Assembly (NCBI RefSeq): GCF_032268605.1
Contig: NZ_CP130318.1
Span: 3,134,001-3,198,000, forward strand
Length of the DNA stretch: 64,000 nt
Direction of reading: 5' to 3'
From: Paenibacillus aurantius
GTDB taxonomy: Bacteria > Bacillota > Bacilli > Paenibacillales > NBRC-103111
Part shown: one piece after another, positions 8,907-17,031 of the stretch
Layout: the number at the start of each line of letters is the position of its first letter
Numbering within the stretch: position 1 is the first letter of the stretch
Translations under genes and position numbers: made by a program
Notes under the pieces: generated by a model
The model's database searches: none
What the model was told of the DNA's origin: nothing
What the model saw: only the letters and a program-made list of their open reading frames with translations

Positions 8907-9037
8907 CCTGCTCTCCTCCTCACGAATGTGCGTACCTATCCAGTATACACCAGCATGTGGGACCGTGCAGGATCCGCCGGTCCGGTAGCTTCTGTTCCTA
9001 CATCCCCTTCCCTGGCCTGTCCCCCTACCCAAGCGCA

Positions 9038-9514
9038 TTACAGCTGCAAAACGGTTATGGCCTCCTGGTTGAAGATTTCGCCGTTATCACGGAAGCCGAA
9101 GCTTTCATAAAGCTTTTTGGCCATGGTATTCTCGGGCTTGTACGGAATCCAGCAGTACTTTGCAGGACCGGCCGGAAAGGTGCGGATAAACTCCAGAATT
9201 TGGACCATGGCTTCGCGACCATACCCTCGGTTCTGGTATTGCTTGTCAATCATCAGCCGCAGGATGCAATAGTTGTCTTTGGCCAACGAGGGCTCGTCGT
9301 ATCCGGTAATTCCATAAACCAACATCACAAACCCGACCGGCTGCTCCTCCGCGTATATGGCAAACGGAAAGGGATGGCCCCCATTGGTGGAAAGGACATA
9401 ACACGAAGCCACGCTTGACAAATTAGACGCCACGTAACCGCGTTGATCCTCTGCTACCTCCAGCTTAAAGATCTCACGCCGGTTATCCAGCGTTATTTTT
9501 CTGAGTGTTATCAT
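9038..9514 (-). CDS. GNAT acetyltransferase, BltD/PaiA-like
   Basis: A 158-residue GNAT protein. The acetyl-CoA loop is QNRGYGREAM and the C-terminal helix-strand is MAKKLYESFGF. The N-terminal segment (NRREIFKLEVAEDQRGYVASN) resembles the spermine/spermidine acetyltransferase BltD of Bacillus, so a polyamine or other small amine is the likely acceptor. This is family resemblance, not proof. Single-gene context gives no further clue. Confidence 0.75.
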   Translation of the reverse strand: MITLRKITLDNRREIFKLEVAEDQRGYVASNLSSVASCYVLSTNGGHPFPFAIYAEEQPVGFVMLVYGITGYDEPSLAKDNYCILRLMIDKQYQNRGYGREAMVQILEFIRTFPAGPAKYCWIPYKPENTMAKKLYESFGFRDNGEIFNQEAITVLQL

Positions 9515-9543
9515 ACCGAACTGCTCCTTTCGGATTCAGAAGC

Positions 9544-9921
9544 TTATCCATTCCACGCCGTGATGAGAAAACAAATCGCCGCAATAAAGGATAAAGGGGT
9601 CATGAGCATTTTTTCTTTTCGGCTGGGGGACATGCCGTTCATCACCGTATTCAAGATCAAGTACACGGCGAAGAAATAACAGACCCACTTGGCTGCTTGA
9701 TTCAGGAAACCTACGTTAATAACATGACCGGCTTGCAAAATAAAGAAGATGGCTAGGAGTTGAATCAAGACTGACACCGCACAAGCCGCTCTCATCGGCC
9801 TAGGCATGATCTTGTGTTTTCCCCCCATTGCAAACTCGCCAAGCGGAAACCCCAATGCCAAGAAAACATACAGAATCGCAACACACAGAAAAGCCAAGCT
9901 TCCGATCCAGGCAGACAGCAT
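9544..9921 (-). CDS. Small integral membrane protein, unknown function
   Basis: A 125-residue protein with four predicted membrane helices (about residues 3-27, 45-68, 75-97 and 105-122) and a basic loop, GGKHKIMPRPMR. The start at 9921 is preferred over one five codons upstream because GAGGAGG lies at the right distance. I recognise no family motif. Its nearest upstream neighbour on the strand is the kinase-like gene. Confidence 0.65.
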   Translation of the reverse strand: MLSAWIGSLAFLCVAILYVFLALGFPLGEFAMGGKHKIMPRPMRAACAVSVLIQLLAIFFILQAGHVINVGFLNQAAKWVCYFFAVYLILNTVMNGMSPSRKEKMLMTPLSFIAAICFLITAWNG

Positions 9922-10035
9922 TCCATCCCTCCTCATTTATTTACCAATCCATGACAGGCTGTATACTATTCCACGTTCAAGCCCCTTTTCCTTCTAACCT
10001 GTATGGATTAGCGAGCAACGCGGTCAATGGGAAGA

Positions 10036-10659
10036 TTATTGAGAACGGGACAGAATCCGGTTAGCGTAACCTTCCCAATCAGCTCCATCTGTGTTTATCT
10101 CCAAGGTAGGAATTGGCGACAGCTTCGCACCTTGGCGTAACCTTTCCTGCTCTTTTAGAAACGTTTGGCAAGCCTCCGCAGCTGTACGGTGATTCTGCAT
10201 CACATAAGCTTTCCAGTGTTCCCCGCGGCTATCCAAATACCTGGATTCGACAATATCTTCCGATAAGGTCAAAAGAACACAGAGGGCATTCAGCCTGGTT
10301 AATCGCTTTTCAAGCTTCTCGATTTCCCTGTCATCTTGGAAGGCGGCCCGATGATTCAGATGAAATCTCTCCAGAAGAAAAAACGTTCCATTGGAGACTT
10401 TTGTATTCCCCAGGGAATGAATCCATTCCGCTTGCTGTTCTAGATAATCCACGTGACGACCCAGAAATTGAAGATGGTCTTCCCGGGCCATTTTTCTTAA
10501 GCTTCCGTGATGAGAATGCAAAACTTGAGAATAATGCTCGCTTATGGCTACGGTTGTTCGTTCGGCATTCGGCAGATGACTATGTACTTGCTTGATGGCA
10601 GCAAAGGTAGACGTTTTTCCTGCTGTGGACATCCCTTCGATGATAACTCCGCGAATCAT
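10036..10659 (-). CDS. P-loop NTPase, nucleoside/nucleotide kinase-like
   Basis: A 207-residue protein with a Walker A motif GMSTAGKTST at residues 9-18, after an N-terminal beta strand as in thymidylate and deoxynucleoside kinases. A lid-like basic helix (EIEKLEKRLTRLNAL) and an NTP-fold end follow. The phosphate acceptor is not predictable. Its start overlaps the stop of the Nudix gene by four bases (ATGA), so the pair is translationally coupled. A nucleotide salvage or house-cleaning role fits the two adjacent Nudix genes. Confidence 0.7.
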   Translation of the reverse strand: MIRGVIIEGMSTAGKTSTFAAIKQVHSHLPNAERTTVAISEHYSQVLHSHHGSLRKMAREDHLQFLGRHVDYLEQQAEWIHSLGNTKVSNGTFFLLERFHLNHRAAFQDDREIEKLEKRLTRLNALCVLLTLSEDIVESRYLDSRGEHWKAYVMQNHRTAAEACQTFLKEQERLRQGAKLSPIPTLEINTDGADWEGYANRILSRSQ

Positions 10660-11153
10660 GGGCTGCCCCCCATTAAGCGCTCTCTTTGGATTTCATGCTC
10701 TTCCACGTAATTACGGTATGGCAAGCCGTTATAGTAATTCATAATGTCTTGGCAGATTTCCGGGTAAAGCTGAATCGAGGGAAGCTCCTCGATCGAGATC
10801 CATTTGACCCCCGTTTGGTTCGAGTCGGGATTATCGGGAAGCTTGGGCGTAGAGCCGGGCTTCAAATCACATTGGAAGGTAACCGACACGGAATGGGTCT
10901 CTCCATAGAGGTTGTTGTTCTTAGTTGGCTGGTATTCATAAACGAATGCCACTGGCCCTACTTCAATGTCAACGGAGGCCTCTTCCCTAGCTTCTCTTAT
11001 CACCGCTTCGACCAACGTTTCTCCGGGTTCCACACCCCCTGCCGGAAGATTGTAGTGCACCCCGGAATCTTGATCATTCCGAAACTCGATTAACAAAACG
11101 GCTCCATTACTAATGATCAAAGCGCAAGAGCGTAGACGTATTTTTTCCAGCAC
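10656..11153 (-). CDS. Nudix hydrolase
   Basis: A 165-residue Nudix protein. The box GGVEPGETLVEAVIREAREE is followed by ASV, so the usual Gly of the box is Ala. It starts one base after the stop of a second Nudix gene and is coupled to the P-loop kinase gene. Substrate class (nucleotide, sugar nucleotide or dinucleotide) cannot be read from sequence. The run of three nucleotide-handling genes suggests a small sanitation operon. Confidence 0.82.
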   Translation of the reverse strand: MLEKIRLRSCALIISNGAVLLIEFRNDQDSGVHYNLPAGGVEPGETLVEAVIREAREEASVDIEVGPVAFVYEYQPTKNNNLYGETHSVSVTFQCDLKPGSTPKLPDNPDSNQTGVKWISIEELPSIQLYPEICQDIMNYYNGLPYRNYVEEHEIQRERLMGGSP

Positions 11154-11154
11154 C

Positions 11155-11649
11155 CTATCCCCTTTCCTGTTGTAAGACTTTTAAATAAAACAAGATTCCC
11201 GCTCGATCAACAGGAGAAAAATGCAGCGGGTCCTCCTCCATCCTTCGTCTCAGTTCGTTTACGGCCACCCATCGCGGGTTCTTGGTCTCATCCCCCGAAG
11301 ATAGCAATTCCCCTTGTGCCTTGCATCGAAAGTAAACTCCAACCGAATCAAAAGACCCTTTGATGGTCTGATAAGCCGCGAAGGGCTTAATGCATTCCAC
11401 CTCGAAATTTTCCTCCATCCCAACGGTATCTACCCGGGTATCCGCACCTTCTATTTCGACTACCTCAAGACCCGTTTCTTCTTGAACTTCTCTAATTAGA
11501 GCAGCGGGTAAAGATTCGAAAGGCTCTATTCGCCCTCCGGGAAGCTCGATTTGTTGAGGTTCGCCCGGTTTATTCCGTGTCTGGACCACGATCTCTAATG
11601 CCCCCTTCTCCACTCTTTCAATAATGGCTCGTGAATTGACTAAAAACAC
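11155..11649 (-). CDS. Nudix hydrolase
   Basis: A 164-residue Nudix protein with the box GGRIEPFESLPAALIREVQE followed by ETGLEVV. The GTG at 11649 is the likely start: AGGAGGGG lies five bases before it and protein similarity begins there. A longer frame beginning at TTG 11739 would overlap the upstream hydrolase gene and has no ribosome binding site. It ends one base before the next Nudix gene starts, so the two are probably cotranscribed. Confidence 0.8.
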   Translation of the reverse strand: MFLVNSRAIIERVEKGALEIVVQTRNKPGEPQQIELPGGRIEPFESLPAALIREVQEETGLEVVEIEGADTRVDTVGMEENFEVECIKPFAAYQTIKGSFDSVGVYFRCKAQGELLSSGDETKNPRWVAVNELRRRMEEDPLHFSPVDRAGILFYLKVLQQERG

Positions 11650-11690
11650 CGGAACCCCTCCTTCTATCCAACCAGGATTTCTTCTGCCAT

Positions 11691-12236
11691 TTATTTTACC
11701 TGAGCTTCTGCCATACTCTTTCTTACGGATACACCGCAAGCAAACAGCTTTTGCAGCGCTTTATCCCTCTTGCTATCGTTAGCCCCCGCCACCGCATCAC
11801 TTAGGACGGTTACTTTAAAGCTACGGCGTAATGCTCCTTTGGCGGTATCCGTTACACAACCTTCAGCGAACACGCCTATAATAAACAAATGGCTAATCTG
11901 TTTACTTTTCAAAAAAGAGAGCAGCTCGGGGTTTGTGAAGGCATCCCCCCGGTTTTTCGGAAAATAGTCGCCCTCCACCCGATAAATTCGATCGTCCAGC
12001 TCGGTACCCGGTGAGCCCTTAAGGGCAGCGTGATTTCGAAACCAATTCGAGAGAAATTGAGTTTTCTCAAATTCATTTCCTATGTAAACGACAGGCAGGT
12101 TTTCCTGTGTTGCTTTTTCAATGCATTGATTGATGTTTGCAATGAGGGGCTCCTGTTGATTTGCCGCAACCGGCAGTAGGGCGTGCTCCCCCAAAAAATC
12201 TTTTTGTACATCCAAAACAAGCAGGGCAGATCGCAT
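11691..12236 (-). CDS. Isochorismatase-family cysteine hydrolase (nicotinamidase-like)
   Basis: A 181-residue cysteine hydrolase. The triad is visible: Asp in LVLDVQKDF, Lys in YFPKNRGD and Cys in AEGCVTDTA, with the cis-peptide region IIGVFAEGC. This family includes nicotinamidase/pyrazinamidase and other amidases. Its place ahead of two Nudix genes and a kinase-like gene would suit NAD-related salvage, but the metal-binding DxHxxxH signature of PncA is not evident, so another amide substrate is possible. Confidence 0.8.
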   Translation of the reverse strand: MRSALLVLDVQKDFLGEHALLPVAANQQEPLIANINQCIEKATQENLPVVYIGNEFEKTQFLSNWFRNHAALKGSPGTELDDRIYRVEGDYFPKNRGDAFTNPELLSFLKSKQISHLFIIGVFAEGCVTDTAKGALRRSFKVTVLSDAVAGANDSKRDKALQKLFACGVSVRKSMAEAQVK

Positions 12237-12291
12237 GTGAATTTCCCTTTCTTAAGCTGTTTTTTCGTTTATTTGGTTTAGTATGTATTTC

Positions 12292-12831
12292 CTATCCCTT
12301 AGTCAAGATGTATTCATATATAATGCATAGCTCCACTTCTTCATCCGGGATGCCCAGTAAAGTAGAGATAACCATGCCGTGACAAACGACCATTACTTTG
12401 GAAAGGTTGAGATAGTTAGGTAAAACGTTATGGACGCGCTGAAGTACGCTTTCTCTGGACTCTCATATTTTACGCTCATGGGCAGGGTGGAGGCCGTTAT
12501 GCTTTCTGTAGGCCTCCCACAGTTCCATTAGTTCTTCCACCGATGCAGCCTGCCAGTTGTCGGGGGTCCATTCATGCAAGTCGTACTCGACTTTTATGGG
12601 CAAGCTTAGGGATCTGTTGATGATAGCGGAGGTCTGTAAAGCCCGGGTATACGGAGAAGAAAGAATCAATTCACAATCCTGCAAGTGGGGATGACAAGAC
12701 AAGACTTGCTCCGCCTGCTGAACCCCTCTTTCTGTTAAAGGGACAAAATCCCGTAAAGCATGCTGGAGGTTCCTTTCCTCCTTAAATGCCCAATCGGCTT
12801 CCCCATGCCGGATCAGATAAAAAGTCGTCAT
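12292..12831 (-). pseudogene. Histidine phosphatase family gene interrupted by an in-frame TGA
   Basis: Residues 1-122 are the N-terminal half of a phosphoglycerate-mutase-like phosphatase, with the phospho-acceptor motif LIRHGE at 6-11 and SSPYTRALQT. A TGA at 12465-12463 then stops translation. Reading on in the same frame gives 56 more codons, including VVCHGMVIST with the second catalytic His, and ends at a TAG at 12292. The full frame of 179 residues is normal for the family. The context (HERKI, stop, ESRESVL) suggests an original Trp codon TGG. The shortened product would lack the second catalytic His. Confidence 0.8.
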
Positions 12832-12946
12832 TTCCCTCTCTCCTTATACGACAGACACCAATAAAAAGAGCAATAAAAAAGAAGTTCTACCTTGGGTGAC
12901 ATGCTATCCTATAAGAAACTAGTAGGTGAGGAGCTGTCAACTCAAA

Positions 12947-13552
12947 ATGGGAAAACTTATTGTACATATGTTCATGACCTTGGATGGCGTTGTTCAAGCG
13001 CCCGGCCAGCTCGAGGAAGATCGCGAAGGCGGTTTCGCCTATGGCGGGTGGCAGGCACCGTATCAACATGCGCAGACCGGACAAGTGATAGCGGCCGATT
13101 ATGCAAGCCTCGACGCTTTGCTGCTCGGTCGCAAGACTTACGAAATCTTCGCCCCCTACTGGTCGAAGGCACCTCTGGATAACCCGTTCACCAAGCTGCT
13201 GAATGAGAAACCCAAATTTGTCGCATCCCGGACATTGACCAGCGTCGATTGGAACAATACCAAGCTGCTAGACGCGGATGTTACGACAAGCGTGCCTTTG
13301 TTGAAAGAGCGCTACGCAGAGGTTCACGTCGCCGGCAGCAGCGACTTGGTCCAGACCTTGCTTCGTCACGAACTGATTGACCGAATGAACATCTGGCAGT
13401 TTCCGGTGTTGCTTGGAAAGGGAAAAAGGTTCTTCGGCGATGGAACGATACCAACGGCCCTCCAATTGGTTGAGTCCAGGGTGTTTTCGAAGGGCACGGT
13501 TCTATTGCGTTACGAGCCTGCGGGAAAACCGTCTTTCGGCAACATGGGATGA
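12947..13552 (+). CDS. Dihydrofolate reductase family protein (RibD C-terminal domain type)
   Basis: A 201-residue protein beginning GKLIVHMFMTLDGVVQ, the classic first strand of the RibD-C/DHFR-like fold. ALLLGRKTYEIF and VAGSSDLVQTLLRHELIDR follow. Proteins of this kind (YyaP/YwjB type) bind NADPH, but their substrates are usually unknown. The ATG at 12947 matches family starts, though its GAGGAG is 13 bases away; a GTG at 12926 is less likely. It runs convergent with the methyltransferase gene. Confidence 0.8.
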   Translation: MGKLIVHMFMTLDGVVQAPGQLEEDREGGFAYGGWQAPYQHAQTGQVIAADYASLDALLLGRKTYEIFAPYWSKAPLDNPFTKLLNEKPKFVASRTLTSVDWNNTKLLDADVTTSVPLLKERYAEVHVAGSSDLVQTLLRHELIDRMNIWQFPVLLGKGKRFFGDGTIPTALQLVESRVFSKGTVLLRYEPAGKPSFGNMG

Positions 13553-13615
13553 TGCTGACGGAAGGGAAGGTCCGTAAAATTGAGGCCATTCATTTGAGGC
13601 TACGGTTCAATGAGA

Positions 13616-14428
13616 TTATTTCTGTTTCTTTCTTCCGATGTACAACAAATGCGAGGAGATGCCCAGGATCGAAGGATCTTTTGCCATATTAATGAGCAAT
13701 CCCAGCAGTTCCTTCTGATCTCCTTGCTCTTCCCAATATCGCTTTTGGTCAGCGGTTAGCAGCCCGCCCATACTGGAGGAAGCAATAAAATCGACGGTTT
13801 CAAATCCATTCTGCTCCATGAAGGGCTTAATGTCGGCAATCTCGTAATAGTAAGCTCCCGTGAATCGACCTTTATCTTGATGATTGAAAACCCCCGTTTC
13901 CTGAAACGTCTTAATGGCCTCCAGGTTATCGTTGGGCTTCCAAAACTTCGGGTATTGCAGGGAAGTAATCATCATCCTAGTCCGGCTTTGGAATGCAACG
14001 AATACCAACCCGCCGGCTTTCGTAACGCGGGACAGTTCTTGAACGGCGGAAGTTCTCTCCTCTTCCGTCTGCAAATGATACAGCGGGCCCATCATTAAGG
14101 ACGCATCAAATTGCTCGTCAGGCATTCCTTCCAACTGTGTGGCATTTCTTACATGAAACCCATGAAAATTCTCCGTTACGTTTAGTTCACCGGCCTTTTC
14201 CTTTGCCAATTCCACCAGTTTTGGCGTTAAGTCTGAAAGGGTTACTTTGTAGCCCCGCTTGGCTAACTCCATGGAATACTTCCCGGGCCCCGCCCCATTG
14301 TCGAGTACATGGCCATGCGACGGCAAATAGGTCTGAATATAATGCCAATTAATGAGAAATTCCAAGGGTTCCCGGTCCAGCCTTCCCCACTCATCGAAAC
14401 CGGAATAATAGTCCAAGACCTGGTTCAT
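13616..14428 (-). CDS. Class I SAM-dependent methyltransferase under T-box control
   Basis: A 270-residue methyltransferase. Motif I is VLDNGAGPGKYS, the acidic end of strand 2 is VTLSDLT, motif II is FDASLMMGPLYHL, and motif III is VTKAGGLVFVAF. The C-terminal third may form the acceptor pocket. The acceptor is unknown; small molecule, tRNA-linked and antibiotic-type substrates are all open. It is the first gene after a T-box leader with its own promoter, which implies expression when an amino acid is scarce. Confidence 0.82.
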   Translation of the reverse strand: MNQVLDYYSGFDEWGRLDREPLEFLINWHYIQTYLPSHGHVLDNGAGPGKYSMELAKRGYKVTLSDLTPKLVELAKEKAGELNVTENFHGFHVRNATQLEGMPDEQFDASLMMGPLYHLQTEEERTSAVQELSRVTKAGGLVFVAFQSRTRMMITSLQYPKFWKPNDNLEAIKTFQETGVFNHQDKGRFTGAYYYEIADIKPFMEQNGFETVDFIASSSMGGLLTADQKRYWEEQGDQKELLGLLINMAKDPSILGISSHLLYIGRKKQK

Positions 14429-14459
14429 CTTCGCTTACCCCCTACTTGAATTTTGGGAA

Positions 14460-14712
14460 AAATAAAAAACCTATCACCTGCAAAGAGGCGATAGGTTTGG
14501 CCCACGCGGTACCACTCTTCTTGATTCGTGCTGGATAACGACGAACCATCTTAAGTACCCGATCACGGAGGTAATCCGTTAAGACCTGACGATTCAGTCT
14601 TACCGCTTACGGGTGAGTTGGGAAGATCTAATGACTGTCTCGCACCATCCGACAGCTTTCTGGACAATAGGTTCTTCTTACTACTCCCGATCATTGCGTT
14701 TAAAGTATTGAA
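14460..14712 (-). ncRNA. T-box riboswitch leader upstream of the methyltransferase gene
   Basis: On the minus strand the T-box core AGAGTGGTACCGCG lies at 14518-14505. A terminator follows (AACCTATC arms within 14468-14497, then a T-run). Upstream is a Stem I with the distal AGAAAGCTG...GGTGCGA...CAG elements and an AGTA loop-E strand. The opposite strand reads CAACTCACC. Taking the usual xAA-codon-A pattern, the specifier would be CTC (Leu), but the register is uncertain. Only the methyltransferase gene lies downstream. Confidence 0.88.
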
Positions 14713-14716
14713 ACCA

Positions 14717-14745
14717 AGTATAATTTCCCATAAACATCCTGTCAA
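14717..14745 (-). promoter_or_regulatory. Sigma-A promoter of the T-box/methyltransferase transcript
   Basis: TTGACA (14745-14740) and TATACT (14722-14717) are separated by 17 bases on the minus strand. This places the start of transcription just before Stem I of the T-box leader. Confidence 0.8.
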
Positions 14746-14759
14746 ACCTATTTTTGTTT

Positions 14760-15164
14760 CTAGTTATTAGGTTCCGTTCTTCTTTTGTTTTCCGGCTGTT
14801 TGATCCAGTAGCGGATTCCTTTACCCGCGTGAGGCTCATCGTTAAACCGCGGAATAATGTGAAAATGAGCGTGGTCCAGGTGCTGATTGGATACTTTCCC
14901 CACGTTCCACCCCAGCAGGTATCCATCCGGTGAATGTTGGCCATCTAGAAACTCCTTAGCCCGATGCAAGAGATCGTAGGTTGCGTTCCATTCCTCCAGG
15001 GAAAGTTCGAATACATTTTCTCTATGGGCTTTTGGGATGATCAGTCCGCTGCCTTCTAACACTTCTTGCTCACTTTTCTTCTGAATAAACAGGCAGTATT
15101 CATTTTCAAACACGATCCGCTGCTCAGGATCTTCATGGACAGTGCATAGCGGACATTTCTTCAA
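14760..15164 (-). CDS. HIT family nucleotide hydrolase/transferase
   Basis: A 134-residue histidine-triad protein. The catalytic motif HAHFHIIPRF is near residue 99, and an N-terminal CPLC pair could bind zinc. HIT proteins hydrolyse or transfer nucleotide phosphoramidates or dinucleoside polyphosphates; the true substrate is unknown. It begins 12 bases after the stop of a 46-residue cysteine-rich gene, so the two appear to form an operon. The T-box promoter lies just beyond its 3' end. Confidence 0.85.
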   Translation of the reverse strand: MKKCPLCTVHEDPEQRIVFENEYCLFIQKKSEQEVLEGSGLIIPKAHRENVFELSLEEWNATYDLLHRAKEFLDGQHSPDGYLLGWNVGKVSNQHLDHAHFHIIPRFNDEPHAGKGIRYWIKQPENKRRTEPNN

Positions 15165-15176
15165 AAATAGCTCCCC

Positions 15177-15317
15177 CTACTCCTTCTCCCGCTTCAATTC
15201 CTTCGGCTCGCACCACAAGCCTCCCGGATCGCCGGTGCTGTCCCCGCAGCATCCGTTCCATTGTCCGCAGTTGAAGCATTTCCATGGCGGGACTTCGGTT
15301 GCTCGTCTGGGCTCCAT
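15177..15317 (-). CDS. Small cysteine-rich protein (46 residues)
   Basis: This short gene has ATG at 15317 with GGGAGG seven bases upstream and ends in TAG at 15177. The product has six Cys in the spacing CFNC, then GCCG, then a later WCEP, a layout typical of small zinc-ribbon or knuckle proteins. It is hydrophilic with no signal peptide. The HIT gene starts 12 bases later. I know no function; a zinc-binding partner of the HIT protein is possible. Good ribosome binding site, codon pattern and tight spacing support it as real. Confidence 0.6.
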   Translation of the reverse strand: MEPRRATEVPPWKCFNCGQWNGCCGDSTGDPGGLWCEPKELKREKE

Positions 15318-15429
15318 CCTCCAACCTCCCAATCTAGTTTGCCTATTATCTTAAGGGAGCCTAAAGAGGAAAGTCAACTTGACGCAAGCGAGAACTTCTA
15401 AGCTTAATCCCAGCCAATTCAATAAATAA

Positions 15430-15465
15430 ATACAAGCAAGCCGGTCAAGACCGGCTTGCTTGTAT
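15430..15465 (-). terminator. Terminator of the GMC oxidoreductase operon
   Basis: A 15-bp perfect stem (15432-15446 with 15449-15463, ACAAGCAAGCCGGTC) with a two-base loop overlaps the last codons and stop of the GMC gene. A T-rich tract follows on the minus strand. Confidence 0.75.
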
Positions 15466-17031
15466 TTCCCGTTTTCCCGCTTTCTCTTTGATGTAATCCG
15501 CCGTGCGCAGCGCAAGAGCCATGACCGTATTGGTCGGGTTTCCGCCGCCCGAGGTAACGAATATACTCGCATCGCAAATGAACAAATTTTCAATATCATG
15601 CGTCTGTCCATAGGAGTTGACGACGGAGCGGGAAGGATCCGTCCCCATTCGGCATCCTCCCATCATATGAGCGGTATCCGGTACGACAAATTCGACTTGG
15701 CCGCCTTCGGCTTCCAGGATGGAGCTCATCGTACGTACCGCATGATCGACCAGCTGTTGATCGTTATCTCCATAGCTGAAGGTCACTTTGGCCCGTGGAA
15801 CTCCATATTCGTCCACCTCCTCGGATAAGGTAACCCGATTATCCGGATGGGGCAGCACTTCTCCCACCATGGTTATCCTTCCGTAGTAATTGTATTGAAG
15901 CAACGCGTCCCGAAGCCTCTCGCCCCATAGAGGTCCTCCCTGCGCTTTCGAAATGCCTTTGGCAAACTCGACCGGTCTTGATCCATGGGCATGGAGGGTG
16001 TATCCTCTGACGAACGATCGTGCCGGATCGGTCCGGTAAAAATCTTGCGTTGTGGCCAAGACCGGCGTACCCTTGTAGAATCGGATTTCATTAGGAAACT
16101 TGGCATAGACGTCATTGCTGCTATGGACCATGATAGACCGGCCCACCATCCCGCTGCTATTCGCCAGGCCATCGGGAAAAGCGGAGGTCGCGGAATGGAG
16201 AAGGAGTCTCGGCGTTTCCACGACAAAGGCGCTGAGAATGACTAGTTTGGCTTTCTGCTCATACGTCTTTCCGCCATTAACAAATTCCACCCCTTCGGCT
16301 CTTCCGTCCGTTCCCATCTGAATCCGGGTCACCCTGCAATCCGGCAGCACCTCGGCGCCTGCCTGGATGGCCTTCGGAATATGAACGATAAGCGTGCTGA
16401 ATTTGGCATTCGGCATACATCCCTGGTTGCAAAATCCCCTGTTGATGCAAGGAGGCCGCCCTTCAAAAGGAGCCGACAAAATGGCAAGAGGCGCAACGGA
16501 GGAACGGATGCCCAGCTTCTCGCATCCCTTCATGAAGAGGTACGCGTTCGGGCTAAGGGGCTCCCGCTCGGGATAAGGATACGGACCGTGATAGCTTCCC
16601 CAGGGGAAGTGCTTGGGGCCGGAAACGGCGATTTCTTTCTCGTTCCGGCTGTAATACGGCTCGAGCTCCTCGTAGGAGATCGGCCAGTCTTCTCCGGTTC
16701 CCTCTATGGACTTTCCCTTGAAGTCTACATCATGAAACCGAAGGAACACACCGGTAAAATGGGTTGTTCCTCCTCCGATTCCGAAGCCGGAATTGTTGTG
16801 CCCCATCGTCAGCGGATCGCGGCCGTCCACCAGGCGGGTATCCTGCCAACCGAGAGTCTTCATCGCCAGCTCATCGCTGGCAAACTCTTTTTGCGGGTCC
16901 CGAAAGGGACCGGCATCCAGCACGACCACGCTCATTCCGGCTTCACTCAGCTCCTTAGCCAATACTCCCCCGGCCGCCCCGGCACCGACAATAACGACAT
17001 CGACTTCCTCGTTAGCCCATCTTCTCTTCAT
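15445..17031 (-). CDS. GMC-family flavoprotein oxidoreductase (gluconate 2-dehydrogenase large-subunit-like)
   Basis: A 528-residue FAD enzyme. The ADP-binding motif VDVVIVGAGAAGG is at the N-terminus and the GMC C-terminal motif HMMGGCRMGTDP precedes DASIFVTSGGGNPTNT. Two Cys-rich spots (PPCINRGFCNQGCMPNAKF) resemble those of membrane-linked gluconate and sorbitol dehydrogenases. The ATG at 17031 overlaps the stop of the subunit-3-like gene by four bases. It probably oxidises a sugar, sugar acid or polyol and passes electrons to the membrane through its partners. Confidence 0.85.
   Translation of the reverse strand: MKRRWANEEVDVVIVGAGAAGGVLAKELSEAGMSVVVLDAGPFRDPQKEFASDELAMKTLGWQDTRLVDGRDPLTMGHNNSGFGIGGGTTHFTGVFLRFHDVDFKGKSIEGTGEDWPISYEELEPYYSRNEKEIAVSGPKHFPWGSYHGPYPYPEREPLSPNAYLFMKGCEKLGIRSSVAPLAILSAPFEGRPPCINRGFCNQGCMPNAKFSTLIVHIPKAIQAGAEVLPDCRVTRIQMGTDGRAEGVEFVNGGKTYEQKAKLVILSAFVVETPRLLLHSATSAFPDGLANSSGMVGRSIMVHSSNDVYAKFPNEIRFYKGTPVLATTQDFYRTDPARSFVRGYTLHAHGSRPVEFAKGISKAQGGPLWGERLRDALLQYNYYGRITMVGEVLPHPDNRVTLSEEVDEYGVPRAKVTFSYGDNDQQLVDHAVRTMSSILEAEGGQVEFVVPDTAHMMGGCRMGTDPSRSVVNSYGQTHDIENLFICDASIFVTSGGGNPTNTVMALALRTADYIKEKAGKREIQASRS

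Noticed and set aside
8085-9110. A 341-codon plus-strand open frame opposite the Rieske gene
   Set aside because: It lies wholly antisense to a gene with clear motifs, has no ribosome binding site at its start and no family features; it follows from codon bias of the real gene.
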